Notes: a model not told the origin generated them from the letters alone. Positions 45,867 through 55,005 are shown, counted from the stretch's first letter. The stretch is DNA of 64,000 nt from an uncultured Lachnospiraceae bacterium (GCA_910583965.1 CAJUAE010000002.1:1-64000), one strand, 5' to 3'. Numbers and translations are program-made.

Positions 45867-46036
45867 TAATTATGATACATTAACATCATACCTTATTTTT
45901 CCAGAAAATGAAAGCGCTTTCTAACAGTTCAGTCTTTGGCTTCCTATTATAGGAATCAAGAGGAATCAAGCTATAATTTGCAACAAATACAAAGTTCTGG
46001 GCGGAACTTTTATTTTGGCTTTTTGTTACAAATCTA

Positions 46037-47476
46037 TTAATATGCTCTACCCCAGTAGACCATCTTGTTTGCAGGCTTTTTGCAACACACACAAGTTGCA
46101 CTTAACTGTTCCTGCTCAAATGGCATACAACGGCTTGTCGCCGCCAGCTCATCCTTAATTTTATCCTCACAAGTGCGCTCTCCACACCACATTGCCTTGA
46201 CAAATCCTGGTTTATTGTTGATGGTATCGCAAAATTCTTCCCATGTAACTGCATTGTAAATGTGTGTTTCCAGATGCTTCTTTGCTGCCTCATACATATC
46301 TTTCTGAATTGTATCAAGAAATTCTGCCGCCTTTGTCTCAACCGCATCAAGACAAATCTCAATTTTCTCCCTTGTATCGCGGCGCACAAAGACACATTTA
46401 TTGTTCTCGATATCTTTTGGCCCAATCTCAATCCGAAACGGCACGCCGCGCATCTCGCACTCACTAAATTTCCAACCTGGACTCTTGTCTGAATCATCTA
46501 CTTTTACGCGAAAACCTTTTTCCAAAAGACGTTCTCTAAGTTCATACGCTTTGTCAAGCACACCTTCTTTTTTCTGTTGAATTGGAATAATCATAATTTG
46601 TGTCGGCGCTACTTTTGGTGGCAGTTTCAAGCCAGAATCATCACCGTGCACCATAATAACTGCACCAATTATACGTGTTGACAATCCCCATGAAGTCTGA
46701 TGACAATATTTTAATGTGTTATCCTTATCCGTAAATTGGATTCCAAATGCCTTTGCAAAACCGTCCCCAAAATTATGACTTGTACCAGATTGTAGTGCCT
46801 TTCCATCGTGCATTAACGCCTCAATTGTATAAGTTGCCTCCGCTCCAGCAAACTTTTCCTTATCTGTCTTTTGTCCTTTCACGACCGGAATCGCAAGCAC
46901 ATCCCGCACAAAGTCCGCATACACATTCAACATTTGAATTGTCCGCTCCTCTGCCTCCTCCGCTGTTGCATGTGCAGTGTGTCCCTCTTGCCATAGAAAT
47001 TCACGGCTTCTCAAAAAAGGACGCGTCGTTTTCTCCCAACGCACCACAGAGCACCACTGATTATATACTTTTGGCAAATCCCGATAAGATTGTACCTCAT
47101 TTTTATAAAAATCGCAGAACAACGTTTCCGATGTCGGCCGCACACAAAGTCTTTCCTGTAATGGCTCAAGCCCCCCATGTGTCACCCACGCAACTTCTGG
47201 CGCAAATCCCTCAACATGATCTTTTTCCTTTTCCAGAAGGCTCTCCGGTATAAACATTGGCATGTACACATTCTCTACACCTGTCCTCTTAAATGCAGCG
47301 TCCAACTGTTGTTGAATCTGTTCCCAAATCGCATAGCCTGCAGGTTTAATAATCATACAACCCTTCACACTCGAATAATCACACAGCTCCGCCTTCTTTA
47401 CCACGTCTGTGTACCACTGTGCGAAATCCTCCTCCATAGAAGTAATCGCTTCCACAAGTTTCTTGTCATTTGCCAT
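46037..47476 (-). CDS. proS: Prolyl-tRNA synthetase, archaeal/eukaryotic-like type
   Basis: A 479-residue class II synthetase. It lacks the large editing insertion of the ordinary bacterial form and has the C-terminal extension typical of the archaeal/eukaryotic type, ending [18 protein letters not shown], where cysteines may bind zinc. Visible motifs: [15 protein letters not shown] with the family motif 1, [33 protein letters not shown] (motif 2, about residue 150), [14 protein letters not shown], and motif 3 [20 protein letters not shown] (in part). The start follows AAGGA by 9 nt. Expression should be controlled by the T-box leader on the same strand, which lies unusually far upstream because of inserted elements. 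Confidence 0.94.
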   Translation of the reverse strand: MANDKKLVEAITSMEEDFAQWYTDVVKKAELCDYSSVKGCMIIKPAGYAIWEQIQQQLDAAFKRTGVENVYMPMFIPESLLEKEKDHVEGFAPEVAWVTHGGLEPLQERLCVRPTSETLFCDFYKNEVQSYRDLPKVYNQWCSVVRWEKTTRPFLRSREFLWQEGHTAHATAEEAEERTIQMLNVYADFVRDVLAIPVVKGQKTDKEKFAGAEATYTIEALMHDGKALQSGTSHNFGDGFAKAFGIQFTDKDNTLKYCHQTSWGLSTRIIGAVIMVHGDDSGLKLPPKVAPTQIMIIPIQQKKEGVLDKAYELRERLLEKGFRVKVDDSDKSPGWKFSECEMRGVPFRIEIGPKDIENNKCVFVRRDTREKIEICLDAVETKAAEFLDTIQKDMYEAAKKHLETHIYNAVTWEEFCDTINNKPGFVKAMWCGERTCEDKIKDELAATSRCMPFEQEQLSATCVCCKKPANKMVYWGRAY

Positions 47477-47540
47477 CTTTTCTCATCCTTTCTTATATTT
47501 TTATTTAGCAGTAAAATAATTTTCTTTACTGCCATACAAT

Positions 47541-47568
47541 TAAGCAGGGAACGTTATTTGCCCTACTT
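47541..47568. repeat. Hairpin of the AAGCAGGGAA type
   Basis: AAGCAGGGAACG...CCCTACTT forms an 8-bp stem (one G-T pair), a variant of the AATCGAGTAGGGAA hairpin module. It lies between MITE family 2 copy B and proS. Confidence 0.45.
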
Positions 47569-47728
47569 AGGAACTGTAGAAAAATAACTGACGCATCTTG
47601 ACTTGGCTATTTCTCCGATTATGCATGCCAAAAAGCCTCGCCGTAGCCCGCTACGCCTACGTTTTTTGACATACATCCTCAAAGAAATATCCTGCGCAAT
47701 CTGCATCACTTATTTTCCTACAATTCCT
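47569..47728. mobile_element. MITE-like element, family 2 (copy B)
   Basis: A 160-bp non-coding element with the same termini as 4900-5050: left AGGAACTGTAGAAAAATAAC, right its complement with about three differences. The ends match well, while the centre differs (GCCGTAGCCCGCTACG hairpin here). Taken as GGAA to TTCC it is flanked by TTA on both sides. It sits between the proS T-box and proS. Confidence 0.7.
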
Positions 47729-47765
47729 TATCGCGCCAAACGCGCGAAACTTTAGCTGTATAATC

Positions 47766-47801
47766 GTTACTATTCACAGTATGAAAGTCACTCATAGTAA
47801 C
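47766..47801. repeat. 36-bp palindromic repeat, family 5 (copy 2)
   Basis: Starts GTTACTATTCAC and ends TCATAGTAAC, with perfectly complementary 8-bp ends. It is the counterpart of 23049-23084. Confidence 0.55.
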
Positions 47802-47902
47802 AGTTTGAGACACTATGGAAAGTTTTACTATACAGAAATCACACTCTCACGGAATGCACATACCTGACTTGTGAAAAATAGCGCGTAGTTTCTCTCCAGA
47901 TG

Positions 47903-48175
47903 GACAAAATAGGGTGGCAACACCTATGTTTCCCCTAGGGGCCTTCATACGGCGTTACCACCCTGATTTTACTCATCTTACCGTTAACGCCGGTGTTACG
48001 CTGTATTTCCTAAATTTATTTTGTGGTATGTGCGTTAGTTCTGTTAACAGATAACCAATTCGCACACCAGCAATAAATTTTACTCACACAGGACTCCAAG
48101 GCAGGTTCCAAAGCTTTTCCTTAGCAATCTCACACCAAATGATTCCCTCTCTGAAAAGTGTCTACTTTGTACTAA
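47903..48175 (-). promoter_or_regulatory. T-box riboswitch leader, probably tRNA-Pro
   Basis: Read on the minus strand. Near 48175 the Stem I base begins with AGTA, followed by AGAGAGGGAATC and GGTGTGAGA, then GGAACCTGCC and TTGGAGTCC, the typical specifier region, where CCT (proline) fits the specifier position. The T-box proper is AGGGTGGTAACGCC (47964-47951), whose TGGT can pair with the tRNA end, and the terminator arm GTGTTGCCACCCT closes at 47911 with ATTTTG. The downstream gene on this strand is proS. Confidence is high for the T-box and moderate for the specifier. Confidence 0.88.
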
Positions 48176-48229
48176 TCCTTTTCCATGTCATACTTTTTTC
48201 AATTCATTTATGACAGCACACTGTCCACT

Positions 48230-48505
48230 CTACAGCTCGTCCACAATCGCTGCTGACGATACAAATGTTCCAACAACGGAGAGTACAACTGCCAAGATAA
48301 TAATTAGCATTCCGCCCATCAAAAGAATCATCGCTCCGCCGCCGTTATCCTCAGCGCCATCTGCTTGACCTTCCACTGTGTTTTCCACTGCTGTTTCCGC
48401 CGCCTGCGCCGTATGCACTCCAAACGAAAAAGCTGTGATAAATGCCCCTAAAACCATGACAAGCAACAGCTTCCAGATTTTGCAAACACGATTTTGTTTT
48501 GTCAT
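48230..48505 (-). CDS. Small exported membrane protein, 91 aa
   Basis: A 91-residue protein not recognised as a family. It has an N-terminal signal sequence (about residues 10-35, ending HTAQAAE), a short acidic Gly-containing linker (about 36-57), and one C-terminal transmembrane helix (LLMGGMLIIILAVVLSVVGT, about 60-80), leaving a short tail VDEL. AAGGTGG precedes the ATG. It is immediately upstream of the T-box on the same strand, and the gene before it ends with its own terminator, so it is probably a single-gene unit. Role unknown. Confidence 0.65.
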   Translation of the reverse strand: MTKQNRVCKIWKLLLVMVLGAFITAFSFGVHTAQAAETAVENTVEGQADGAEDNGGGAMILLMGGMLIIILAVVLSVVGTFVSSAAIVDEL

Positions 48506-48625
48506 TCATTCCACCTTCTCTACTTCCATAATTTCATATCCAATTTACAGTCTACCATACAATTCTCAAAATGTGAATTGTTTTCCGCAATTTTGCAGAA
48601 AAAGAAATAATAGAGTGTGTACAAA

Positions 48626-48679
48626 AAGGACACTGTAACAATAGGCTCTCCCTCATTAGCCCATTGTTACAATGTCCTT
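48626..48679 (-). terminator. Terminator after the 128-residue protein gene
   Basis: A long imperfect stem (AAGGACATTGTAACAATGGGCT paired across a 10-nt loop; cited by position) followed on the minus strand by TTTTTG. Confidence 0.75.
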
Positions 48680-48703
48680 CTCTTTCATCATTTGACAGGA
48701 ACA

Positions 48704-49090
48704 TTATTCCTCTTCCTCCACAAAATCCGTGTGGAACATCAGTAGAAATTCCGCTCCATTTCTGATTGTGAGCTTCATCACAACGCCCTTGCCATCCACT
48801 GATATCTTTGCATTTACTTTCTTTACTGTGTTTAGGTTAAGCTGAACCGTCGTGAACATATCATCACTTGTCAGACACATTACCCTGCCAGCTACTTTCA
48901 CTTCAGAGCAGATTACAGAAAATGACATGTTTAATCCAGTTCCGTCTGTCACGTCTTCTATTGTTGATAATGCAATTGGAATATTTTTTACATCCATCAA
49001 TACTGAAATCAAACTATCAGCATCATTGACAAGCAACAAACGGTTGCGCATAACCTCCAAATAATTCGTCCAGTTCTGCATTCCATCCAT
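48704..49090 (-). CDS. Hypothetical protein, 128 aa
   Basis: I do not recognise this protein. It is cytosolic, with no signal or membrane segment. The N-terminal third is helical (WTNYLEVMRNRLLLVNDADS) and the rest appears to be alternating beta-strands (VICSEVKVAGRVMCL, TTVQLNLNTVKKVNAKI, GVVMKLTIRNGAEFLLMFHT), with an acidic end. AGGAGG fixes the ATG at 49090. A strong terminator follows, so it is transcribed alone. The flanking genes give no functional hint. Confidence 0.65.
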   Translation of the reverse strand: MDGMQNWTNYLEVMRNRLLLVNDADSLISVLMDVKNIPIALSTIEDVTDGTGLNMSFSVICSEVKVAGRVMCLTSDDMFTTVQLNLNTVKKVNAKISVDGKGVVMKLTIRNGAEFLLMFHTDFVEEEE

Positions 49091-49348
49091 ACTCTGGCCT
49101 CCTTTGTATTACTGTGTTACTCCCCTTTTCTGAGTTCTTGCAAAATACAAGGCCTTTGTCTATGCTATTATTATACTTTTTTCGCAAAAATGTGTCAACA
49201 GCTAATTTACGTTCTTTTTTTCAGAATATTTCTAAATTTATTGCGATTCGTCTGTAAAAGCAGTAAAATTCATTTGCTAAATTGATGTTATTTATCAATT
49301 TATATGAAAAATAACTTGCTATTTATGCCTATTATACACATAATTATG

Positions 49349-50038
49349 TCAAAAACGTTGCGGCGTAAACAGTACTGTTTTAAATTTATCAATGTCCAAC
49401 AAAAATTCCATTTTTTTCTGTTCTATTGGATGGATCAGGCACAACTGATATGCCAAAAGTGCTGTCTTATGAATAGCAAATGCATTTGACAATTCCTTTG
49501 CCAGCGCAGTGCCATACTTCAAATCACCTAGTAGCGGGAATCCTGCATGTGCCATCTGCACTCGGATTTGATGATGTCTTCCAGTAAACAGTTCAATCTC
49601 CAAAAGGGATATCTTATCATTGTGCGCCAAAAGTTTCCACTGAAGCGATGCCTCTTTTGCTCCTGGAGTATCTGCCATAACTACCTTTGAAAGATTGGTT
49701 CGTCCATCCTTAACCAAAAAATCTATTCGCACACCCTCTTGCGATTGTGGTACTCCCGCAGTCAAAGCCACATATTTTTTGCTGAGACTTCCATCCTGTA
49801 ATTCATCGCTAAGTCTTTTGGCTGTGCGCGCATCCTTTGCAAAGACAAGAAGCCCCTCAACTGGCTGGTCAAGCCTGTGTACCACACCAATATAGGTGTT
49901 TTCACCCTTTTTCTTTCGGTAATTTTTTAATTCGGAAACAAGGTCTGCCTGACCAATCTTTGCAGTCTCTGTTGCAATCCCAGCAGGCTTATGCACGACT
50001 AGCAGAACAGGGTCCTCATACACTATCATCTTGTCCAT
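49349..50038 (-). CDS. RluA family pseudouridine synthase
   Basis: A 229-residue RNA pseudouridine synthase. The catalytic block reads GVVHRLDQPVEGLLVFAKD (Asp at about residue 56), where most RluA members have HRLDRxTSG, a modest departure. The C-terminal ETGRHHQIR-type motif is present as FTGRHHQIRVQMAHAGFPLLGDLKYG (cited in part). No S4 domain is present, so it is a short form. The start is placed at 50038 because AGGA lies 8 nt before it; three codons upstream are open. It ends the kinase-regulator-synthase run, 19-28 bp after the response regulator gene. Target RNA position unknown. Confidence 0.87.
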   Translation of the reverse strand: MDKMIVYEDPVLLVVHKPAGIATETAKIGQADLVSELKNYRKKKGENTYIGVVHRLDQPVEGLLVFAKDARTAKRLSDELQDGSLSKKYVALTAGVPQSQEGVRIDFLVKDGRTNLSKVVMADTPGAKEASLQWKLLAHNDKISLLEIELFTGRHHQIRVQMAHAGFPLLGDLKYGTALAKELSNAFAIHKTALLAYQLCLIHPIEQKKMEFLLDIDKFKTVLFTPQRF

Positions 50039-50066
50039 TTTTTTCATTCCTATTCAGAGAAAAAAG

Positions 50067-50756
50067 TTAGAGCTTAAACCGATATCCAACACCCCAAATC
50101 GTTTCAATATATTGTGGTTTTGAAGTATCTGTCTCAATCTTTTCTCGTATTTTCTTGATATGCACTGTGACTGTCGCAATGTCACCAATCGAATCCATAT
50201 CCCATATTTCTCGAAAAATTTCCTCTTTTGTAAAAACATGGTTTGGATTTTCTGCAAGAAACGTTAAAAGGTCAAACTCCTTTGTGGTAAAATTTCGCTC
50301 CTCACCATCCACAAACACACGACGGGCTGTCTTATCAATACGAATACCACGAATCTCCACAATGTCATTTTCCTTCGTATGACTCCCCACCAGACGATTA
50401 TATCGCGCCATATGTGCCTTCACGCGTGCCACAAGCTCGCTGGGACTAAATGGTTTTGTCAAATAATCATCTGCGCCTAATCCAAGTCCTCGAATCTTGT
50501 CAATATCATCTTTCTTTGCAGATACCATTAAAATTGGAACATTTTTGTCCTCTCGAATACGCTTACAAATCTCAAATCCGTCAATCCCCGGAAGCATCAG
50601 ATCCAATATAATTAAATCAAAATCCTCCGCCAACGCTGTGGCAAGTCCAGTATCACCGCTGTTTTCGATTTTCACTTCAAAGTCATTTAACTCCAAGTAA
50701 TCTTTCTCCAGCTCTGCAATTGCCTCCTCATCCTCTACAATCAAAATTCTGCTCAT
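50067..50756 (-). CDS. OmpR/PhoB-type response regulator
   Basis: A 229-residue transcription factor. The receiver domain (1-118) has the acidic pocket VEDEEAIAELE, the phospho-acceptor Asp in LIILDLMLPGIDG (about residue 52), the conserved Lys in LTKPFSPSELVARVKAH (about 101). The C-terminal winged helix (about 130-229) contains RRVFVDGEERNFTTKEFDLL and ends with YIETIWGVGYRFKL. AAAGGA precedes the ATG. It is downstream of its partner histidine kinase by 90 bp. Kinase-first order is less common than regulator-first. The stimulus is unknown. Confidence 0.92.
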   Translation of the reverse strand: MSRILIVEDEEAIAELEKDYLELNDFEVKIENSGDTGLATALAEDFDLIILDLMLPGIDGFEICKRIREDKNVPILMVSAKKDDIDKIRGLGLGADDYLTKPFSPSELVARVKAHMARYNRLVGSHTKENDIVEIRGIRIDKTARRVFVDGEERNFTTKEFDLLTFLAENPNHVFTKEEIFREIWDMDSIGDIATVTVHIKKIREKIETDTSKPQYIETIWGVGYRFKL

Positions 50757-50846
50757 ATGTTCTATCCTTTCTTAATTTTATAGTACTATTTAAAAATGCC
50801 ATTGGCATTCCTGCTGCGGTGCAAGTTTGTTTTCTACTGATATCCT

Positions 50847-51995
50847 TTAAATAACAACTTCATCCGTCGACTCCATGTACTTGCGCAACACAAAATGCAT
50901 ACAGGTTCCCTCCCCTTCCTTGCTAGTTGCCCAAACATAGCCTCCATGATCTTCAATAATTTTTTTCACAATGCTAAGTCCAATTCCACTGCCGCCCTGC
51001 AAAGAATTTCGTGAGGAATCTGTTCTGTAAAATCGCTCAAAAATATTGCCAATATCCTTAGATGCAATTCCTTTTCCATCATCCTCAATCTCAATTTTCA
51101 CAGACTCACTCTCATCCAAAATCCGAATGTCAATCACACCATTATCATGTCCCATATACTTAACACTGTTACTGATAATATTGTTAATAACCTTTTTAAG
51201 TTGCTCTGGATCCGCCACAACACAAGTATCTGGAGACACCAGATTGGTAAAATTTAAATGAATATTTTTGGATTCTAAGTCAAGTCCCACCTCCTCAACA
51301 CAGTCTGAAAAATAGTCTGAAACATTTAATATATGAAAATGATAAGGAATCTTATTGGAATCAATTCCCGAGTAAGTTGTCAACTCATTAATAAGTTTAT
51401 CCATATCATTTGCCTTGTTATAGATGGTTTTAATGTACTTATCTATCTTTTCAGGTGTGTCTGCCACACCATCCATAATCCCCTCAACATAGCCTTTAAT
51501 AGATGTGATTGGCGTCTTGAGGTCATGAGAAATATTACTTACAAGTTCTTTCGATTTCTTCTCATTCTGCTCTTTCTCCTCCTCACTCTCTTTCAATTGA
51601 AGACGCATCTGTTCATAATTATCGTACAATATGCCAATCTCATCCTCACGCCCACCATTCATATGATAGTCAAAATCGCCTACTGAGATATGCTGCATTG
51701 CCACGCTTAACTCTTTGAGTGGTCTGTAAATATCTCGATTCAGCCATGCTGTGATAATCGCACTTGTAATAATCAAAATCACAACCATGGCAATCACTAG
51801 ATATTTCATAAGACGGCGGTTAATCATAGCACCAATCATAATCTCATTTTTATTCAGCTCATGTATCACATCAATATTTTCATAATATCCATATCCAAAA
51901 AATACCACTATTCCACAAGTAAGTGGAACCAAAATAATTGCCAGAAAAAGTATCATCATTTTTGTTTTCAATTTAATTCTTGGTCCTTTTCTCAT
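50847..51995 (-). CDS. Sensor histidine kinase
   Basis: A 382-residue membrane kinase. Two transmembrane helices (about residues 13-35 and 66-86) enclose a short extracytoplasmic loop of about 30 residues, too small for a ligand-binding domain, so sensing may be intramembrane or via a partner. HAMP follows (about 87-140), then the His box SNISHDLKTPITSIKGYVEG (His at about residue 155) and the ATPase boxes NNIISNSVKYM (N), IEDDGKGIASKD (G1), GGSGIGLSIVKKIIEDHGG (G2). It is first in the operon with the response regulator and the RluA-type synthase. Confidence 0.92.
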   Translation of the reverse strand: MRKGPRIKLKTKMMILFLAIILVPLTCGIVVFFGYGYYENIDVIHELNKNEIMIGAMINRRLMKYLVIAMVVILIITSAIITAWLNRDIYRPLKELSVAMQHISVGDFDYHMNGGREDEIGILYDNYEQMRLQLKESEEEKEQNEKKSKELVSNISHDLKTPITSIKGYVEGIMDGVADTPEKIDKYIKTIYNKANDMDKLINELTTYSGIDSNKIPYHFHILNVSDYFSDCVEEVGLDLESKNIHLNFTNLVSPDTCVVADPEQLKKVINNIISNSVKYMGHDNGVIDIRILDESESVKIEIEDDGKGIASKDIGNIFERFYRTDSSRNSLQGGSGIGLSIVKKIIEDHGGYVWATSKEGEGTCMHFVLRKYMESTDEVVI

Positions 51996-52188
51996 CTCTG
52001 TCTATCTCTCTTTCAATCGCTTTATAGAAAACTGTGACAGTAAGTAGGTTGTCATTCTTCTTTTTTACTGTAGTATATCATATCCTATCTGAAAATATAG
52101 TGTTTTTAACATTTCTTTATTCTTTTTTAATCCTAGAATATATTTATATTTCTTTATTCTTTTTTCATTTCTGATTTAAAATTTTTTA

Positions 52189-52217
52189 TTGACAAGTCTT
52201 AGAAAATCAAATATAAT
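52189..52217 (+). promoter_or_regulatory. Consensus sigma-A promoter of perR
   Basis: TTGACA (52189-52194), exactly 17 bp, TATAAT (52212-52217), a perfect match to consensus. Confidence 0.85.
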
Positions 52218-52219
52218 AA

Positions 52220-52234
52220 CAGTAATCATTACTG
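52220..52234. promoter_or_regulatory. Per/Fur-type operator
   Basis: CAGTAATCATTACTG is a perfect 7-1-7 palindrome of the Per-box type, placed 3 bp after the -10 box, where bound repressor would block initiation. It suggests autoregulation of perR. Confidence 0.75.
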
Positions 52235-52353
52235 ATTTATTCAGAAATGATTTTAGCAGGATTGGAGATTTTACTGTGAAAAATAAATTTTTTGCAGAAC
52301 AAATTTGTACTTACGTTCAAATTTGTAAACTTCGATAAGAATGGGGGATTTAT

Positions 52354-52755
52354 ATGACGATGAAATACAGCCGTCAGAGAGCAGCTATCCTCTCCTACCT
52401 GCAGTCTCGCAAGGACCACCCAACTGCAGAATCCGTTTATTCGAGTGTAAAGGAGGAGTTTCCAAATATCAGTCTTGGCACAGTATATCGCAATCTAAAT
52501 CAGCTCGCAGAAGCTGGTATGATTGCAAAACATAGTTTTGGAAAGCTGGGAATTGACCGCTTTGACTACAATACCAGCCCACATTATCATTTTGTGTGCA
52601 ACTGTTGTAATGTTGTCATAGATCTACCACTGGAAAACGATATTTTTTCAGAAATTGATGCACAAGCTTCCAAAGGCTTTGATGGATTGGTGCAGGAACA
52701 TCGACTATACTTCTGTGGTATTTGCAAAAATTGCCTGAATAGACAGGCGAAATAG
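52354..52755 (+). CDS. perR: Fur family peroxide-responsive regulator, PerR-like
   Basis: A 133-residue winged-helix metalloregulator. The DNA-binding part has [13 protein letters not shown] and [19 protein letters not shown] (about residues 40-58). The metal region reads [23 protein letters not shown], with D, H-Y-H and the Asp of VIDL in the positions that distinguish PerR (Asp) from Fur (Glu), and two CxxC pairs (CNCC, CGICKNC) for structural zinc. The start follows GGGGGA. The promoter carries a matching palindrome, so self-repression is likely. The next gene is a rubrerythrin, a peroxide-detoxifying target expected of PerR. Confidence 0.87.
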   Translation: MTMKYSRQRAAILSYLQSRKDHPTAESVYSSVKEEFPNISLGTVYRNLNQLAEAGMIAKHSFGKLGIDRFDYNTSPHYHFVCNCCNVVIDLPLENDIFSEIDAQASKGFDGLVQEHRLYFCGICKNCLNRQAK

Positions 52756-52764
52756 TTCATTGTA

Positions 52765-52800
52765 CTTAGCAGTACCCGCCAAATACTCACGGGTATGCTT
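52765..52800 (+). promoter_or_regulatory. Hairpin between perR and rubrerythrin
   Basis: AGCAGTACCCG pairs imperfectly with CGGGTATGCT across a 12-nt loop. There is no T-run, so it is more likely a processing or stability element than a terminator. Confidence 0.4.
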
Positions 52801-52825
52801 AAATAATATTAAGGAGGACTTTCAA

Positions 52826-53365
52826 ATGAAATTTGTATGTAATGTATGTGGTTATGTTTATGAGGGAGACAGCGCACCAGAAAGATGCCCACACTGTAAT
52901 GCACCTGCTGAGAAATTCTCAGCACAGGCTGGCGAGAAAACTTGGGCTGCAGAGCATGTTGTCGGTGTAGCGCAGGGTTGCAGTGAGGATATCATGGCTG
53001 ACTTAAGAGCAAACTTTAACGGCGAGTGTACAGAGGTTGGTATGTATCTTGCAATGGCAAGAGTTGCGCACAGAGAAGGCTATCCTGAGATTGGTCTTTA
53101 CTGGGAGAAAGCTGCATGGGAAGAAGCAGAACATGCTGCAAAATTTGCAGAACTGTTAGGCGAAGTTGTGACAGACTCTACCAAGAAAAATCTTGAGATG
53201 CGTGTCGAGGCAGAAAACGGCGCAACCGCTGGCAAATTTGACCTTGCAAAGCGCGCAAAGGCTGCTAATCTTGACGCAATCCATGACACTGTTCATGAGA
53301 TGGCTCGTGACGAGGCTAGACATGGCAAAGCGTTTGAAGGCTTGTTAAAGAGATATTTTGGTTAA
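52826..53365 (+). CDS. Reverse rubrerythrin (NADH peroxidase)
   Basis: A 179-residue non-haem iron peroxidase. The N-terminal rubredoxin domain has [11 protein letters not shown] and CPHCNAP (residues 4-25), giving four Cys for one iron. The C-terminal ferritin-like four-helix domain holds the di-iron carboxylates: [29 protein letters not shown] and [18 protein letters not shown] (read separately). The rubredoxin-first order defines the reverse rubrerythrin group, which reduces H2O2 in anaerobes. AAGGAGG precedes the ATG at 52826; upstream codons in the same frame have no site. It follows perR by 70 bp and may be read from the same promoter. Confidence 0.93.
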   Translation: MKFVCNVCGYVYEGDSAPERCPHCNAPAEKFSAQAGEKTWAAEHVVGVAQGCSEDIMADLRANFNGECTEVGMYLAMARVAHREGYPEIGLYWEKAAWEEAEHAAKFAELLGEVVTDSTKKNLEMRVEAENGATAGKFDLAKRAKAANLDAIHDTVHEMARDEARHGKAFEGLLKRYFG

Positions 53366-53404
53366 TTAAAGATACCATAAAATCAAGGAAAACAGGCATT
53401 TTAA

Positions 53405-53440
53405 GGGGATTGGCTCTTTTGGGCTAATCCTCTTTTTTGG
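53405..53440 (+). terminator. Terminator after rubrerythrin
   Basis: Stem GGATTGGCT / GGGCTAATCC (with G-T pairs) followed by TCTTTTTT. Confidence 0.7.
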
Positions 53441-53533
53441 CTTTAATAACTGTGTAAGATTTTAAAGTGGATATTCTTTTTATATTTAAAAAAATATCCA
53501 TTCTAAAAACATGCTATTACACATTTGTGTTTG

Positions 53534-53977
53534 TTAATGCAACCGTTTTTTACTTTTTTGTGTTTTTAAAATAATACGAGCAAGAATTGCAGATTCTAAA
53601 TTTTTCAAAAGTTCAACGCTTTCATCATCAAATTCTCTTAAGAGATCCTTAAGCGAATTGAAATATTTAAAGAAATCTTCAAGTTTTTCTTCCCCCATAG
53701 CTAAAATTGCCTCACTCGTAAAATCATCAACAGCTTCTATCTTGAGCCTATCCAGAGCATTTTTCAATTTTACAGCCTCATAAGCCATCTTGTACGAAGA
53801 ATGTGGATTCTGCCGCTGATACGCAACAATCATCTTGATTTCCTCGACCTGTTCTTTCGTGAAAAGTTCATAGCGCCCGATCTTTCCCTCATCTTGGTAA
53901 ATTTTTCGGATTTTTCGGATTCCTGAAGCGTCCAGACCAGTCATTTTTTTTGTATCTTCTGTTGAAATTCTGACCAT
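53534..53977 (-). CDS. Hypothetical protein with MerR-like N-terminal helix-turn-helix
   Basis: A 147-residue charged, helical protein. Residues 1-70 (STEDTKKMTGLDASGIRKI, then YELFTKEQVEEIKMIVAYQR) resemble a MerR-type winged helix, in which a Tyr-rich turn precedes the recognition region; the classic RxYxxxG signature is not obvious. Residues 75-147 are a coiled-coil-like helical tail ending in Lys/Arg. No cysteines for metal sensing. AAGGAG precedes the ATG. It is convergent with rubrerythrin and separated from the sigma factor operon by a large gap. It may be a DNA-binding regulator. Confidence 0.55.
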   Translation of the reverse strand: MVRISTEDTKKMTGLDASGIRKIRKIYQDEGKIGRYELFTKEQVEEIKMIVAYQRQNPHSSYKMAYEAVKLKNALDRLKIEAVDDFTSEAILAMGEEKLEDFFKYFNSLKDLLREFDDESVELLKNLESAILARIILKTQKSKKRLH

Positions 53978-54522
53978 GTTTTACTCCTTTCTGTGTTTAT
54001 CTTTTCAGCAGTTTACAAGTTTTTGTAAAAATTATATTTTATGGTTTCGCATTGAATCAATATTCAATTTTCCTGTATTTTGCAGACGATAAAGTTTATA
54101 TTTATTACATTTTAAACAGCAAATTGAGTAAATTTTAAAAAGTTATAAACTGGAGTTTTGTGCCTATAAAATACAAACATTCTGTATTTGTATCTCTTAG
54201 CATCATTATAAGATATATTTTCTTTTCTGTCAATTAATTTTTGTGTGTATACACACATTATTTTATTTTTTTGTATCCATACCAATACAAAATATTTTAT
54301 TATACTCAAATATGATTAAAGAACTGTGCGTTTGTCCTCTTAAAAGCTTACAATAGAACAGAAAAATAATGATTGATTCCATTTTCTTTCTCTGTTTTTT
54401 ATAATTTTGATAGCAAACAAAAAACACTTTATTTCAAAAAATTGTAACCAATTCCTTTTTTGTATTGTATCATTAGTGAAAGGCTTTTCAAAGACAAGTA
54501 AAATTTGCACGAAGGAGCGCTC
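53978..54522. other. AT-rich intergenic region upstream of the ECF sigma operon
   Basis: 545 bp without a supported gene. It contains a palindrome GTGTATACACAC (about 54243-54254) and, near the 3' end, a possible ECF-type promoter listed separately. No MITE family of the window is present. Confidence 0.45.
54443..54471 (+). promoter_or_regulatory. Possible ECF sigma autoregulatory promoter
   Basis: TGTAACC (54443-54449), 17-bp spacer, GTATC (54467-54471). The AAC-type -35 and short -10 fit ECF promoters loosely. Confidence 0.35.
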
Positions 54523-55005
54523 ATGAGACAGACAGTACAAGAACTGGCAGCGTTATACCAGAGCAATCTCTTTGTTGTGGCATTTAATATCTGTAAAAAT
54601 GCACAGGACGCAGAAGATATTGTTCAGGAAACATTTGTCCAGTATTATATTATCAGAAAAGAGTTTGAAAGTGAGCAGCATATACGCGCATGGTTGATAC
54701 GGGTAGCCGTCAATAAGGCGAAAAATGTCACCCGCACTTTCTGGAGACGCAACAAAGTTTCGATTGAAGATTATATGGAAACACTTACTTTTGAGACACC
54801 AGAATCAGAGAATTTATTTGAAACGGTAATGCATCTTCCAGAAAAATACCGCATTGTCATTCATTTATATTATTATGAAGATTATGCGGTTCGTGAAATC
54901 GCAGATATCCTAAAGCTGAGCGAAAGTAATGTAAAAATTAGATTGTCGCGCGGGCGTGCGCTGCTCAAAAAAATATTGAAGGAGGAATGGGATGATGACA
55001 AATAA
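54523..55005 (+). CDS. ECF-type RNA polymerase sigma factor
   Basis: A 160-residue sigma-70 family factor with only regions 2 and 4. Region 2 contains FNICKNAQDAEDIVQETFVQYY (about residues 21-42, cited in part) and IRAWLIRVAVNKAKN. Region 4 has LPEKYRIVIHLYYYEDYAV and REIADILKLSESNVKIRLSRGRALL (in parts). The start at 54523 follows AAGGAG by 5 nt; an upstream TTG was discounted. The stop overlaps the start of the next gene by 14 bp, so the two are translationally coupled, the usual arrangement for a sigma factor and its membrane anti-sigma factor. Confidence 0.9.
   Translation: MRQTVQELAALYQSNLFVVAFNICKNAQDAEDIVQETFVQYYIIRKEFESEQHIRAWLIRVAVNKAKNVTRTFWRRNKVSIEDYMETLTFETPESENLFETVMHLPEKYRIVIHLYYYEDYAVREIADILKLSESNVKIRLSRGRALLKKILKEEWDDDK

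Noticed and set aside
48230..49090. Toxin-antitoxin pair from the two small genes
   Set aside because: They are separated by a strong terminator, one is an exported membrane protein and neither resembles a known toxin or antitoxin.
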